Below, in pieces: positions 35,726 through 44,519 of a stretch of DNA of 64,000 bases. Location: the NCBI GenBank assembly GCA_964448675.1, contig CAYUZU010000001.1:248001-312000 (forward strand), read 5' to 3'. Source of the DNA: CAYUZU01 sp964448675 (GTDB lineage Bacteria > Planctomycetota > Phycisphaerae > UBA1845 > Fen-1342). A program made the position numbers and the translations under genes. Under the pieces are notes generated by a model that saw nothing but the letters and a program-made list of their open reading frames with translations, made no database searches and was not told the origin of the DNA. Each line of letters begins with the position of its first letter. Position 1 is the stretch's first letter.

Positions 35726-36046
35726 TCAGCCTTCCCCCACACCTTTCTTGGCCTTGGCGGTTTCACGACTCAGCGCGGCGCGCAGGCGGTCGATGGCCAT
35801 GTCGATGGTCGCGTGAAAGTCCTCGCCCTGCTCCTTGATACGCACCTCGCCGGTACGCAGCTTGACCTCGATGCTGCACAGCTTGTCGACGCCGCGCTTG
35901 TCCGGCCCCGTCACGTCTTCCAGGCGCATGGTGGCGTTCAGGATGTGATCGTTGAAGCGCTCCATGCCGGCGGTGAGTTTCTCCTCGGCGAAATCGCGCA
36001 GCGGTGCGGTTTCGTCCACGTTGCGGATGAACACTTTGAGGTCCAT
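35726..36046 (-). CDS. hpf: Ribosome hibernation promoting factor, short form
   Basis: A 106-residue member of the HPF/RaiA family, which binds the 30S decoding region and silences ribosomes in poor conditions. The fold is visible in VFIRNVDETAPLRDFAEEKL, the strand with TMRLEDV, and the terminal helix ATIDMAIDRLRAALSRETAKAKK. It lacks the C-terminal dimerisation domain of long HPF, so it should be a short type that needs another factor for 100S formation. Confidence 0.9.
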   Translation of the reverse strand: MDLKVFIRNVDETAPLRDFAEEKLTAGMERFNDHILNATMRLEDVTGPDKRGVDKLCSIEVKLRTGEVRIKEQGEDFHATIDMAIDRLRAALSRETAKAKKGVGEG

Positions 36047-36080
36047 GCGTGCTCCTCGCTGAGGTTGGTGATCTACATGA

Positions 36081-36110
36081 AGTGTAGCATGGTACGGTGC
36101 CCACGCCCAA
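36081..36110 (-). promoter_or_regulatory. Predicted hpf promoter
   Basis: On the minus strand TTGGGC (36110-36105), an 18-bp spacer and TACACT (36086-36081) lie about 35 nt upstream of the hpf ATG. Confidence 0.4.
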
Positions 36111-36322
36111 TTGTTCGGTTGGTCGGGCCGCTGGTTGCGGCGGCGCCTGGCGCGTTATCGCGACGTGACACGCCCGGCGCATGGTGCGTGGAAGAGGTGT
36201 CACGATCGTAACTTCGGTCTGTCAAAGGGCTGCTGCGCAACGGAGTGCCGCGCTGGGGCACACCCCGACACCGTGAGAACCACGATCGCCCGCGCACGAT
36301 CTGCGGTTCGTGCGGCTTGCAC

Positions 36323-38011
36323 TCAACGTGATGGCGCGCCGGCGCCGCCGGGCCGCGCGCAGCCGTCGACGCTGGCCGACTTGTCGCTGCGCTCGTTCGT
36401 CGGGGCCAGCGGCTCCCAGAAGCCGTAGTTTTCCTGCTCGACCTTGCAATAGCCGGTGGCCTGGTAGGAAGCCTCCGCGTTGTAGCCCCAGCCGAGATAC
36501 TCGGACGCACCACCGTTGACCGTCGTGATCAGAAAGCGGTTGGCGAGCTCGCCGAAGCCGCGGGCCTGGTCGGCCGGCGCTTCCTTGTCACCGCGATTGG
36601 CATCCACCGGGACCCAGCCGTAACGCGGCAGGTAGATCTCGGCCCAGCGGTGGAAGGCCTCGTCGATACAGGCGTCGTCCCCGCGCACCACGATGCTGCC
36701 CTGGTAGCGCGCCGGCAGCCCTGCCGCGCGGCACAACGCGATGAAGGCGAAGGTGTACTCCGAGCATGAGCCGCTGCCGCGCTCCAGCACGACGGCGGGG
36801 ATGTCCCAGCCGCCGATCATCTGGTAGTGCAGCTTGTCGATCAGGTGGTTGTAGATCTTGCGCGCGATCCAGTACGGGTTCTCCTCGTCGCCGACGACTT
36901 CCTTCACCGTCTGCCGGATGAACGGGCTGTTGATGCGGTAACGCGCTCCGTCGGCGGTGTACTGCCGGCGGATGTCGTCGGGGATGTCCTGCAGCGTGCC
37001 GGTCTGCCGCGGATCGATCAGGTAGCGGATCGCCGACACCTCCGCCTGCACATGGTAGCCAAGCTGCACGCGCGTCCCGCCGGCGACCTTGTCCAGCTCG
37101 AACGCCGCGCAGCGCTGCCCCCACTGGTCGGTGACGATGCGCGTCGGTGGCTGGGTGAAGGTCAGTTCGCCGCGCAGTTTCTGGTTGGGCAGTGTCGGCG
37201 GCACGGCGACGTAGAGCTGCAACGGCTGCAGGTCGCCGGGGCCGTAATTGTAGCAGGCCCAGAGAAACTCGACCCGGGCCACACGCGTGTCGCCGAGCCG
37301 GTGCTTCTCGCTGTCGTTGATGACGATCTGGTGCAGCTTGCGGCTCTGGAAGTCCACGTTCCACAGAAAGCCGTCGTGCCAGCACACACCGGCGGCGTAG
37401 GGCCCCGGGGCGTCGAGAATACCGATGACCTGCTCGCGCGCGGGATCGATGCGATACAACTCGTCATGAACGCGGTCGGCAGCCCACAGGTAATGGCCGT
37501 CCCACGCCAGGCACGTGCACGAACGCGTCGGCGCATCGAAGTAATTCTCGATCGTGCCGTCCGCCGCCATGACGCGGTAGATCTGCTGCGACTTCGCCTC
37601 GTGCAGGAAGAGCGAGCCGTCGCCGTACGCCAGCCCGGTCGGACGCGCGCCGGGCGCTTCGAAGACATTCTCGATCGTGCCGGTCTGTGGGTTCAGCGTG
37701 AATACGCCGCCGCCGTGATCGTCGCTGACATAGAGCCGCCCGTCACCGAACGCCAGCCCGTGCGGCCGCAGGGTCGGTGCGGGCCAGGTGTCGACGACCC
37801 TTCCGTCAGCAACCGCGAGCTTGTGAATCGTCGCCGCACGCCAGTCGAGCAGGTAGAAATGCGTCCCGTCGCTGGCGAGCCCGGCCGGATAGCGGCACGG
37901 GATGTCGAAGGTCCGCTTGACGTCGCCGGGGGCGGCCGTGGCCGGGGGCAACGCTGCCACGAGCAGCAGCAGCACGAAGGACGGGACAACGCGGGAATGC
38001 AGGGTCTTCAT
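36323..38011 (-). CDS. Secreted beta-propeller/transglutaminase-like protein
   Basis: A 562-residue exported protein. Signal: residues 1-27 (ends PPATAA). Residues about 30-235 hold NHL/YncE-like propeller repeats (RPHGLAFGDGRLYVSDD; RPTGLAYGDGSLFLHE). Residues about 370-480 are a transglutaminase-like domain with complete triad: C416 (GSGSCSEYTF), H454 (EAFHRWAEIY) and D470 (PVDANRGD). In bacteria such domains are mostly proteases or amidases. A linker of about 130 residues lies between the two. The ATG at 38011 has GGAGG 7 nt upstream. The last 25 residues are low complexity. Monocistronic. Confidence 0.85.
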   Translation of the reverse strand: MKTLHSRVVPSFVLLLLVAALPPATAAPGDVKRTFDIPCRYPAGLASDGTHFYLLDWRAATIHKLAVADGRVVDTWPAPTLRPHGLAFGDGRLYVSDDHGGGVFTLNPQTGTIENVFEAPGARPTGLAYGDGSLFLHEAKSQQIYRVMAADGTIENYFDAPTRSCTCLAWDGHYLWAADRVHDELYRIDPAREQVIGILDAPGPYAAGVCWHDGFLWNVDFQSRKLHQIVINDSEKHRLGDTRVARVEFLWACYNYGPGDLQPLQLYVAVPPTLPNQKLRGELTFTQPPTRIVTDQWGQRCAAFELDKVAGGTRVQLGYHVQAEVSAIRYLIDPRQTGTLQDIPDDIRRQYTADGARYRINSPFIRQTVKEVVGDEENPYWIARKIYNHLIDKLHYQMIGGWDIPAVVLERGSGSCSEYTFAFIALCRAAGLPARYQGSIVVRGDDACIDEAFHRWAEIYLPRYGWVPVDANRGDKEAPADQARGFGELANRFLITTVNGGASEYLGWGYNAEASYQATGYCKVEQENYGFWEPLAPTNERSDKSASVDGCARPGGAGAPSR

Positions 38012-38128
38012 TCGTCGGCCTCCATGGCAAGGGTCCGGGTGCATGATCGGCGCTGCCGCTTGCTTTGGCAATCGCGCGCGGCGAGGATGCGCGGCAGGTC
38101 GGGGGTGAGACAGCATGAGGTTGCGACC

Positions 38129-39016
38129 ATGCCGGAGCTGAAAACGACTTTTCAACTCGCCGAGGCGCCGCGGCACGTGCCGCCGTCGCTGCGGATGAAG
38201 ATGTACCTGGGCGGGCTCGGCCAGGTCGGCTGGCTGATCGTTGCGCTCGGCGTGGTCTTTGGCTGGCTGCTGGGGTCGGCGGCGGACTGGCGCGGTCCAC
38301 TGTACTTCCGGGGCGAGCTCGGCCACGCGGACGGGCACATTCGGCACCTGGAACGGACGCACTACAGCGTGGGCGGCGGCGAGCATTCCGACGGCACGCC
38401 GGTGTATGCCTACACCTGCGTGTTCGAGCATGACGGGCAGCCCTACGAGGTCGTGAGCTACACCACCGGGCGTGGGCCGGGCGTCGATGCGTCGGTGGAG
38501 GTCGAGTTCCCGGCGGGGCGGCCGGCCCTGGCACGCGTGGTCGGCATGCGCCACGCGCCGTTCAGCATCTTCGTCGTGCTGGTGTGGATCGTGCCGCTGG
38601 TCGGCGTGTGGCTGATCGTGCACCGCGCGCGCAAAGGTGGGCGCGGTATCCGCATCCTGGAGAACGGCCGGCCGGCGCAGGGGCAACTGGTCGACAAGAA
38701 GCGCACCAACGTGCGGGTCAACAAGCAGTACGTTTACAAGTTCACCTATGCGTACCAGGCCGACGACGGCAGCACGCACCAGTGCGCCGCCCGCACGCAC
38801 AAGGTGGACAAGCTGGAGGGCGAGTACGCGACGCTCCTGTATGACCCGCGCGATCCGTCGCAGGCGGTGGTCTTCAACACGCTGCCGGGCACGCCGGAAA
38901 CCGACGAGACCGGGCAGTTCAAACCGGCGGCCGGGGCCGGCGTGTTGGTGGTTCTGCCGGCGCTCGCCGCGGGGGCGACTGCGACCATGACGTATTTGTG
39001 GTTCGGCGTTGCGTGA
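38129..39016 (+). CDS. DUF3592 membrane protein
   Basis: A 295-residue membrane protein. Hydrophobic helices lie near 30-50, 145-162 and 270-290. Between them are two soluble repeats: HYSVGGGEHSDGTPVYAYTCVFEHDGQPYEV and the later YVYKFTYAYQADDGSTHQC followed by LLYDPRDPSQAVVFNTLPG. These match the DUF3592 pattern, in which an extracytoplasmic beta-domain ends in YDP.nP. No enzymatic role is known. It is divergent from the propeller/transglutaminase gene by about 117 nt. Confidence 0.78.
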   Translation: MPELKTTFQLAEAPRHVPPSLRMKMYLGGLGQVGWLIVALGVVFGWLLGSAADWRGPLYFRGELGHADGHIRHLERTHYSVGGGEHSDGTPVYAYTCVFEHDGQPYEVVSYTTGRGPGVDASVEVEFPAGRPALARVVGMRHAPFSIFVVLVWIVPLVGVWLIVHRARKGGRGIRILENGRPAQGQLVDKKRTNVRVNKQYVYKFTYAYQADDGSTHQCAARTHKVDKLEGEYATLLYDPRDPSQAVVFNTLPGTPETDETGQFKPAAGAGVLVVLPALAAGATATMTYLWFGVA

Positions 39017-39158
39017 CCAGCGCAGCGGCCGGCGCGTGCCGCGGGTCGAACGGAGGGCTGGCGCGCCCGGGGCGGATTCGTCCGGCGGGGGCCCTGGTGC
39101 TGCCACACGGTGGCGTTCCTCGTGTCTGTGCTGCGCCCCGTTCAATCACGCACGGGGC

Positions 39159-39205
39159 CACCTTATCACCTTTCACCTTATCACCGTGTCAGCGCGTCAC
39201 CTGAT
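39159..39205. repeat. CACC-family 7-8 bp tandem repeat
   Basis: Six units: CACCTTAT, CACCTTT, CACCTTAT, CACCGTGT, CAGCGCGT, CACCTGAT. The first and third are identical. It lies in the gap between the converging DUF3592 and ybeY genes. The reverse complement resembles 25519-25548. Confidence 0.55.
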
Positions 39206-39258
39206 CCCCCCGACGTCCGACAGGTCATCGGCCGTGACGGACAAAGCGGCGCCACGCC

Positions 39259-39774
39259 CTAGCCGCCGGAGAAGACACGGCCGAGGCCGAGCGCGGTGAG
39301 CAGCTCGTCTTCGCGGGCGTGCATGCGCGCGAAGTCCGCCGGGTCGTGATCGTCGTAGCCGGCCAGGTGCAGGATGCCGTGCGTGACGTACAGCGCCAGT
39401 TCGGCGCGCGCCGCGGCCATTGACGGGCCGCACTGCGCACCGGTCTTGTTGCGGCGGCGCCGCGCCGCGCGCTGCGCCACGTCGGCACACACGACGATCT
39501 CCGCCTCGAGCATCCCCGCGGCGCGGTCGGTGTCGAGATCGAACGTCATCACGTCCGTCGGCCCGGCGATGTTCATGAACCGTTCGTGCAGCGTGCTCAT
39601 CGCGCGGGCGCCGACGACGGCGATCGACAGCGAACCGGCCGTGAAGCCCTCGGCGCGGGCAATGTGGGTAGCCACGCGCTGAAGCAGCGGCTGCGCGTGC
39701 CAGTTTCGCCGGAGGTTCCAGGTGATCGTGATCTCGAGCGGGGGGGCTTGGTGGCTTCCGCGCGGCCTAGGCAC
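39259..39774 (-). CDS. ybeY: Endoribonuclease YbeY
   Basis: A 171-residue metalloprotein needed for 16S rRNA 3'-end maturation and ribosome quality control. The zinc motif is HGILHLAGYDDHD (H132, H136, H143). TDVMTFDLDTD upstream is also typical. I chose GTG at 39774 because GAGG lies 6 nt upstream and the predicted protein begins just before the conserved strand LEITITWN; an earlier start would run into pgpH. It overlaps the pgpH stop by 8 nt. A basic insert RRRRNK near 105-110 is unusual. Confidence 0.9.
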   Translation of the reverse strand: MPRPRGSHQAPPLEITITWNLRRNWHAQPLLQRVATHIARAEGFTAGSLSIAVVGARAMSTLHERFMNIAGPTDVMTFDLDTDRAAGMLEAEIVVCADVAQRAARRRRNKTGAQCGPSMAAARAELALYVTHGILHLAGYDDHDPADFARMHAREDELLTALGLGRVFSGG

Positions 39775-42061
39775 TGCGGACCTCGCCGGGCTTGTCGCTG
39801 GGGTAGGTGATGCGGCCGTGGTAGAGGCTGATGAGGCTCTTGACCAGGCTGCTGCGGATGATCGCCAACTCGCGGAACGTGAGGTCGCACTCGTCAAACT
39901 GCCCGTCGCCGAGCCGCTTCTGGATCATGCGCTCGACCGTGTCTTCGATGCGGCCGGGGGTGGGCTCTGGCATGGCGCGCACGGCGCCTTCGACCGCGTC
40001 GCACAGCATGCAGATGGCCGTCTCGCGCGACTGCGGCTTCGGGCCCGGGTAGCGGAACTGCGTGTCGGAGATCTCCGGGTCGCCAGGCTTCCGCGCCTGA
40101 CTGGCCGCGTGATAGAAATACTCGATGACGCAGGTGCCGTGATGCTCGGGGATGAACGCGTGCAGGCTCGCGGGCAGGCCGTAGGCCTTGGCCATTTCGA
40201 CGCCGTCCTTGACGTGGCCGATGATGATCAGGTGGCTCATCGCCGGCGAGAGCCGATCGTGACGGTTGCCGACGCCCATGCCCTGGTTCTCGACGAAATA
40301 CTCGGGCTTGTTGATCTTGCCGATGTCGTGATAGTACGCGCCGGCACGCGCAAGCAGCCCGTTGGCGCCGATGGCGTCCGCCGCCGATCCCGCCAGGGCG
40401 CCCACGAGCAGGGAGTGGTTGTAGGTGCCGGGCGATTCGGCGGCGAGCATGCGCAGCAGCGGCTTGTTGGGGTCGCACCATTCGAGCAGCGTCATGTTGG
40501 TCGTCACGCCGAAGAGCCGTTCCACCCCGGGCAGGATGCCTTCGACGATGAACGCGGCGGCGAGCGTGGCCAGGGCCGCCCAGAAGGCCCGGTTCCAGAA
40601 CACGAAGCCGAGCTGCTGTCCTTCGACCAGGCCGACGAGCATCGTCGTGCCCAGGGCGACGAGCGCCGCGAGCGAGCCGACCGCGATGATGCGGCCGCGG
40701 TTGCGCACATCACGCAAGCCCAGCGCGAGCACGACCGACACGGCCGCCAGCACGACCAGGAAGCCGATGCCCTGTCGCGTCGCCAGGGCAATCATCAGCG
40801 CGAGCAGCGCGCCGGTTGCCTGGGCGGCGGTACGGCGCGAGGTGATTGCGAGCAGCGCCATCGCGAATGCCTGCGCCCCGACCGCGATGTAGGGCGAGGA
40901 GGCATAGAGATACGACGCCCGTCCCACGATCAGCATCAGCAGCAGTGCCAGTGCAGTCACGACCTGTGGCTGGGCCCGACCGCGGCGGACTTCATGGCGC
41001 AGGATGATGTAGCCGCCGATGGCGAAGACGACGACGAACGCCATCAGGGCGCGGGCCGCCAGCGCCAGCCGGTGGCTGTTCAGCATGCCGGGGTCGGTGT
41101 TCAGCACGGCCAGGTAGCGCAGGTGTTCCTTCTGCAGCAGCTCGAGCTCGTCACGCGTCAAGAGACCCGCGTCGGCGAGGCGGCTGTCGACGGCGTATTC
41201 GACGTACTGTGGCGGGACGCTGCGCTCGGCGCGCAGGGCGGCTTCGGCCGACGCCTTCTGATCGTAGAGATACAGGGCGCGGAATGCCTCGTCGCCCTCG
41301 GCGGCCAGCATGTCCAGCAGGGACCGCTCGATGCTGGGCCGCAACGCCAGTGGGAACTCGCGGGCGACCGTCTCGGCCACCTTCACGACGCTGTCGCGCT
41401 GGTTGGCGAAGAGCAGCTGGCCCACGGTGACCTTGCGTTCGATCGGCTGCGCGGGATTCGTCGGGTTGACGAGGACAGCGTTGATGCCCGTGCGTCGGCG
41501 GCCCTGCTCGCGGGCCTTGACCAGCGGCTGGCGTTCGAGGACTTCGGCCCCGCGCTCGACCGCGCGCTCGTAGATGGTGGCGTCCTCGAGGTTGGCGATG
41601 CGGATGAGCTCGGCGAGGCCTTCGTCGTCGAGCAGCACCTTGATCGCCGCGGCGCCCTCGCGGACCTTGTCCGGGCTGTCGAGCTGCTGGCGCGCGACCG
41701 GCAACGCGCTGGCCAGCCGGCCGCGGATGTCGGTGACGAGGGAGGTGTCGAGGGTGTAGAACTCCTCGGCGTTGTCGCGGGCCCGCATGCGCTCGATCTG
41801 GGTACGCTGCTCATCCTCGATGCGGAACGCGATGCGCGACGTGATGGCCCGCGTGACCCGCTGCCCGACGTGCAGATTCAGCACGTCGTGCCCGGCGTTC
41901 ACGATGACCGCCGCGGCCGCCGCACAGAACGTCAGCAGCAGCAGCGGTTTGGGGTGCACGCGCTCGGCGAGTTGGCGATACCAGGTGGAGCGGCGCTCGA
42001 CCTTGCCGCGCTGGATCTCCTTCTGGCGCGCCGTCTTCTTTTTCTTCCGCAACGGCCACAT
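39767..42061 (-). CDS. pgpH: PgpH-like 7TM-HD c-di-AMP phosphodiesterase
   Basis: A 764-residue membrane protein: cytoplasmic basic N-terminus, one helix, a large extracytoplasmic region of about 290 residues, a seven-helix 7TMR-HD bundle and a C-terminal HD domain with YNHSLLVG and YYHDIGK (H578-D579). Characterised members (PgpH of Listeria) hydrolyse c-di-AMP. Position between phoH and ybeY is the common arrangement for this family, linking it to ribosome/RNA quality control loci. I see no diadenylate cyclase in the window. Confidence 0.92.
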   Translation of the reverse strand: MWPLRKKKKTARQKEIQRGKVERRSTWYRQLAERVHPKPLLLLTFCAAAAAVIVNAGHDVLNLHVGQRVTRAITSRIAFRIEDEQRTQIERMRARDNAEEFYTLDTSLVTDIRGRLASALPVARQQLDSPDKVREGAAAIKVLLDDEGLAELIRIANLEDATIYERAVERGAEVLERQPLVKAREQGRRRTGINAVLVNPTNPAQPIERKVTVGQLLFANQRDSVVKVAETVAREFPLALRPSIERSLLDMLAAEGDEAFRALYLYDQKASAEAALRAERSVPPQYVEYAVDSRLADAGLLTRDELELLQKEHLRYLAVLNTDPGMLNSHRLALAARALMAFVVVFAIGGYIILRHEVRRGRAQPQVVTALALLLMLIVGRASYLYASSPYIAVGAQAFAMALLAITSRRTAAQATGALLALMIALATRQGIGFLVVLAAVSVVLALGLRDVRNRGRIIAVGSLAALVALGTTMLVGLVEGQQLGFVFWNRAFWAALATLAAAFIVEGILPGVERLFGVTTNMTLLEWCDPNKPLLRMLAAESPGTYNHSLLVGALAGSAADAIGANGLLARAGAYYHDIGKINKPEYFVENQGMGVGNRHDRLSPAMSHLIIIGHVKDGVEMAKAYGLPASLHAFIPEHHGTCVIEYFYHAASQARKPGDPEISDTQFRYPGPKPQSRETAICMLCDAVEGAVRAMPEPTPGRIEDTVERMIQKRLGDGQFDECDLTFRELAIIRSSLVKSLISLYHGRITYPSDKPGEVRSA

Positions 42062-42111
42062 GATTATCTTGCGTCGACGGTTTGCGACTTGCGCTTCAGT
42101 CGCCGGACCAC

Positions 42112-43119
42112 CTAAACACGCTCCTCATTCGCCCCGGGCAGCGTCCTGATTGTATTATCGGCATCTGGGGGCATCTTTGCGCCGGCGGGCGGGTTGGCGG
42201 CGTAACGGGCCACCACCGCCTGGACGAGCCGGTGTCGCACGATATCGAGGCTCGTCAGCCGGAGGATCTCGATCCCCTCGCAGTCCCGCAGGCGGTGCAC
42301 CGCGTCGACCAGGCCGGATTGCTGCTTGGGCTCGAGGTCGACCTGGCTGTCGTCGCCGGTGACGATCATCTTGCTGTGCTGGCCCAGGCGGGTGAGGAAC
42401 ATCAGCATCTGGGACGGGGTCGTGTTTTGCGCCTCGTCGAGGATGATGATGGCGTTGTTCAGGGTCCGGCCGCGCATGTAGGCCAGCGGGACGACCTCCA
42501 CAACGTCGTTGACCATGAACCGCTTGAGCTGGTCATACGTCATCATGTCGTGCATCGCGTCGAAAATCGGCCGCAGGTAGGGGTTGACCTTCTGCTGCAG
42601 GTCGCCGGGGAGGAAGCCCAGGCGTTCGCCGGCCTCGACGGCGGGGCGGACGAGGCAGATCCGCCGGGCCTGGCCCACCTTGAGCAGGTGGACGGCGACG
42701 GCGACGGCGAGGTAGGTCTTGCCGGTACCGGCCGGTCCGAGGCAGAAGACGAGGTCACGGCTGAGCATGGCCTCGACATAGTGGCGCTGGCCGTCGGTCT
42801 TGGGCACGATGCGGGCGTCGCGTGCGAAGACGCTGATGCCGCGGCGGGCGTCGGGCCCCTCGCGGTCCTCGATCTCGGCCAGGGCGACGTCGACCGCGTG
42901 TTCGTCGAGATAAGCGCGGTGACGCAGCATCTCCTGGAGCTGCTCGAGGACGGCGGCGGCCTGGGCGACCTTGGGCGGATCGCCGAGAATCTGCACCGTC
43001 GTGTTCCGCGTGTGCATCTTCACGCCGAGCGCTTCGCGGATCTGCCGCAGGTGGCGATCCTGTGGCCCGAAGAGCTCGGCGCGGCGTTGCGGCTCGCGTA
43101 GGGTGACGGACAATTCCAT
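42112..43119 (-). CDS. phoH: PhoH-like ATPase
   Basis: A 335-residue protein with an N-terminal KH-like region (about 15-65), then the PhoH ATPase: Walker A GPAGTGKT (128-135), RPAVEAGERLGFLPGDLQQKVNPYLRP split across the family motif, Walker B IIILDEAQNTTP, and MIVTGDDSQVDL. PhoH/PhoL proteins work with YbeY in RNA processing. The gene starts the phoH-pgpH-ybeY operon. The ATG at 43119 lacks a clear Shine-Dalgarno sequence. Confidence 0.94.
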   Translation of the reverse strand: MELSVTLREPQRRAELFGPQDRHLRQIREALGVKMHTRNTTVQILGDPPKVAQAAAVLEQLQEMLRHRAYLDEHAVDVALAEIEDREGPDARRGISVFARDARIVPKTDGQRHYVEAMLSRDLVFCLGPAGTGKTYLAVAVAVHLLKVGQARRICLVRPAVEAGERLGFLPGDLQQKVNPYLRPIFDAMHDMMTYDQLKRFMVNDVVEVVPLAYMRGRTLNNAIIILDEAQNTTPSQMLMFLTRLGQHSKMIVTGDDSQVDLEPKQQSGLVDAVHRLRDCEGIEILRLTSLDIVRHRLVQAVVARYAANPPAGAKMPPDADNTIRTLPGANEERV

Positions 43120-43217
43120 ACCGGATAGGGTATGCAGGAGCGGGGTACAATGCCAACCTCTCGCGGCGGCGGCGGCGGCCGGGGTGGACCCGGTGGCGGG
43201 GCGGGTGAGAATGGCGG

Positions 43218-43245
43218 TTGCAATGTGTCGCCGTGGCCTTACAAT
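43218..43245 (+). promoter_or_regulatory. Predicted promoter of the mre operon
   Basis: TTGCAA (43218-43223), a 16-bp spacer and TACAAT (43240-43245). It is followed at once by a 19-bp palindrome and lies about 110 nt upstream of the first gene. Confidence 0.55.
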
Positions 43246-43247
43246 CC

Positions 43248-43266
43248 GGACCGGAATATCCGGTCC
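43248..43266. promoter_or_regulatory. Palindrome at the mre operon start, possible operator
   Basis: GGACCGGA-ATA-TCCGGTCC is a perfect 8-bp inverted repeat with a 3-nt centre. It begins 2 bp after the -10 hexamer, so it covers the expected transcription start. It could be a repressor site or a 5' mRNA hairpin. Confidence 0.5.
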
Positions 43267-43356
43267 CGGTGCTGCGTGTGACGTGCCGGGGCGTCGTGTG
43301 CGGGAGTCTGCGCGGAACCGAACAACGCGCTTCGGTGTGCCTGAAGGAGTATCGTT

Positions 43357-44223
43357 GTGAGCACGATGACGAAGGTGTTCATCGTTCTGGTGTCGGTGGT
43401 GGGCATGTTGGCCAGTGCGTTGTTTGTCGCCGGCGCAGCGCAGTGGATGAACACCAAGACGACCGTCGAGAACTATCAGAATCTCTATCGCGCCGAGCTG
43501 GTTCAGCGGATGAACACCGAGGGGCTGATGGCGGCGCGGCTGGCGATGGCGCAGGACGCGATGGCCGCGCAGGCCGAGGAGATGCGCAAGATTCAGGCGG
43601 ACCTTGCCCGTGTCAATCGCGAGTTGGGCGACGTCCGGCAGGACCTGGCCAGCGAGCAGAACCTCCGGGCCGAGGCCCAGGCCGGCCGCAAGCGCATGGA
43701 AGAGATGCTCACCGTGCAGAACGCCGAGCTCACCAGCGTGCAGAAGGAGAACCAGTCGCTGCGGCGCGAGAACGTGAACCTGCAGACGCGGAACGAGTCG
43801 CTGGCCAGCCGGGTGCTGGAGCTGACCTCCGAAGTCACCATCGCGACGGACCAGATCCGCAATCTCCAGGAGAAGCTGTACGCCAGCCAGCAGCGCAACA
43901 AGGAGCTCGAGCAGCAGCTGGTGGCGGCGCCTCCGACCCGGGAAGAGCCGGTGACCGAAGCCCAGCCGGTGCTGGTCGAGAAGGCGGTGGCGGGGCCGAT
44001 CCACGGCGAGATCGTCGAGGTCGACGGGCGCTACGTAAGCATCAACGTGGGAGAGACGTCCGGCGTGGTCGAGGGGATGCCGTTCATGGTCTACCGTGAC
44101 AATACTTATGTCGGGGATTTGCAGATCAGGAACGTGCGGCCCAAGGAGGCCGGTGGTATCCTGACAATGGTGGCCCCCGGGCAGAGCGTGCAGCGGGGCG
44201 ATCGCGTCGAGTACTTGGATTAG
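43357..44223 (+). CDS. Membrane-anchored coiled-coil protein with MreC-like layout
   Basis: A 288-residue protein. One membrane helix (about 6-28), a long coiled coil (about 65-190; MRKIQADLARVNRELGDV, RRENVNLQTRNESLASRV), a short Pro/Glu linker, and a C-terminal beta domain from about 212 (GPIHGEIVEVDGRYVSINVG, GVVEGMPFMVYRDNTYVGDL, SVQRGDRVEYLD). The order helix, coiled coil, beta barrel copies that of MreC, although I see no clear sequence homology. GTG start at 43357 behind GAAGGAGT. It heads the operon that contains mreB and mreC, so a role in cell shape or wall synthesis is a reasonable inference. Confidence 0.75.
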   Translation: MSTMTKVFIVLVSVVGMLASALFVAGAAQWMNTKTTVENYQNLYRAELVQRMNTEGLMAARLAMAQDAMAAQAEEMRKIQADLARVNRELGDVRQDLASEQNLRAEAQAGRKRMEEMLTVQNAELTSVQKENQSLRRENVNLQTRNESLASRVLELTSEVTIATDQIRNLQEKLYASQQRNKELEQQLVAAPPTREEPVTEAQPVLVEKAVAGPIHGEIVEVDGRYVSINVGETSGVVEGMPFMVYRDNTYVGDLQIRNVRPKEAGGILTMVAPGQSVQRGDRVEYLD

Positions 44224-44245
44224 GTCTGATAGGGACGGTGCCCGC

Positions 44246-44413
44246 ATGACGAGCCTGAATCCGGGGCCGGGTCGCACCCGGCAAGCAGCCGAGAATGATG
44301 TGTACACCGCGCTGCTGTGCGTGGCGTTCGTCTGCCTGCTGGGGTCGGCCATCTACGTCGGCTACCGGGCCGTCACGTTGTTCGGCGGCCTGCTCCCGCC
44401 CGGTGGACAGTAA
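44246..44413 (+). CDS. 55-residue single-helix membrane protein
   Basis: A small gene between the coiled-coil gene and mreB. The ATG at 44246 opens a frame of 55 codons ending TAA at 44411-44413. The N-terminal 20 residues are polar, residues 21-41 (TALLCVAFVCLLGSAIYVGY) form one membrane helix, and the C-terminus is GGLLPPGGQ. It lies 22 nt after the upstream stop, and the ribosome binding site is weak (GGGACGG). Position and the clean hydrophobic profile support it; no homologue is known to me. Confidence 0.6.
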   Translation: MTSLNPGPGRTRQAAENDVYTALLCVAFVCLLGSAIYVGYRAVTLFGGLLPPGGQ

Positions 44414-44519
44414 TCCGCCCGGCGGCACATACTATTGAAGCTGCCTACGGCGGCATCGCAGACTACATTGGCGCGGTCACGGGCGATGCCGGCCAGGTCG
44501 GACCGAATCGGAGTGTGCG

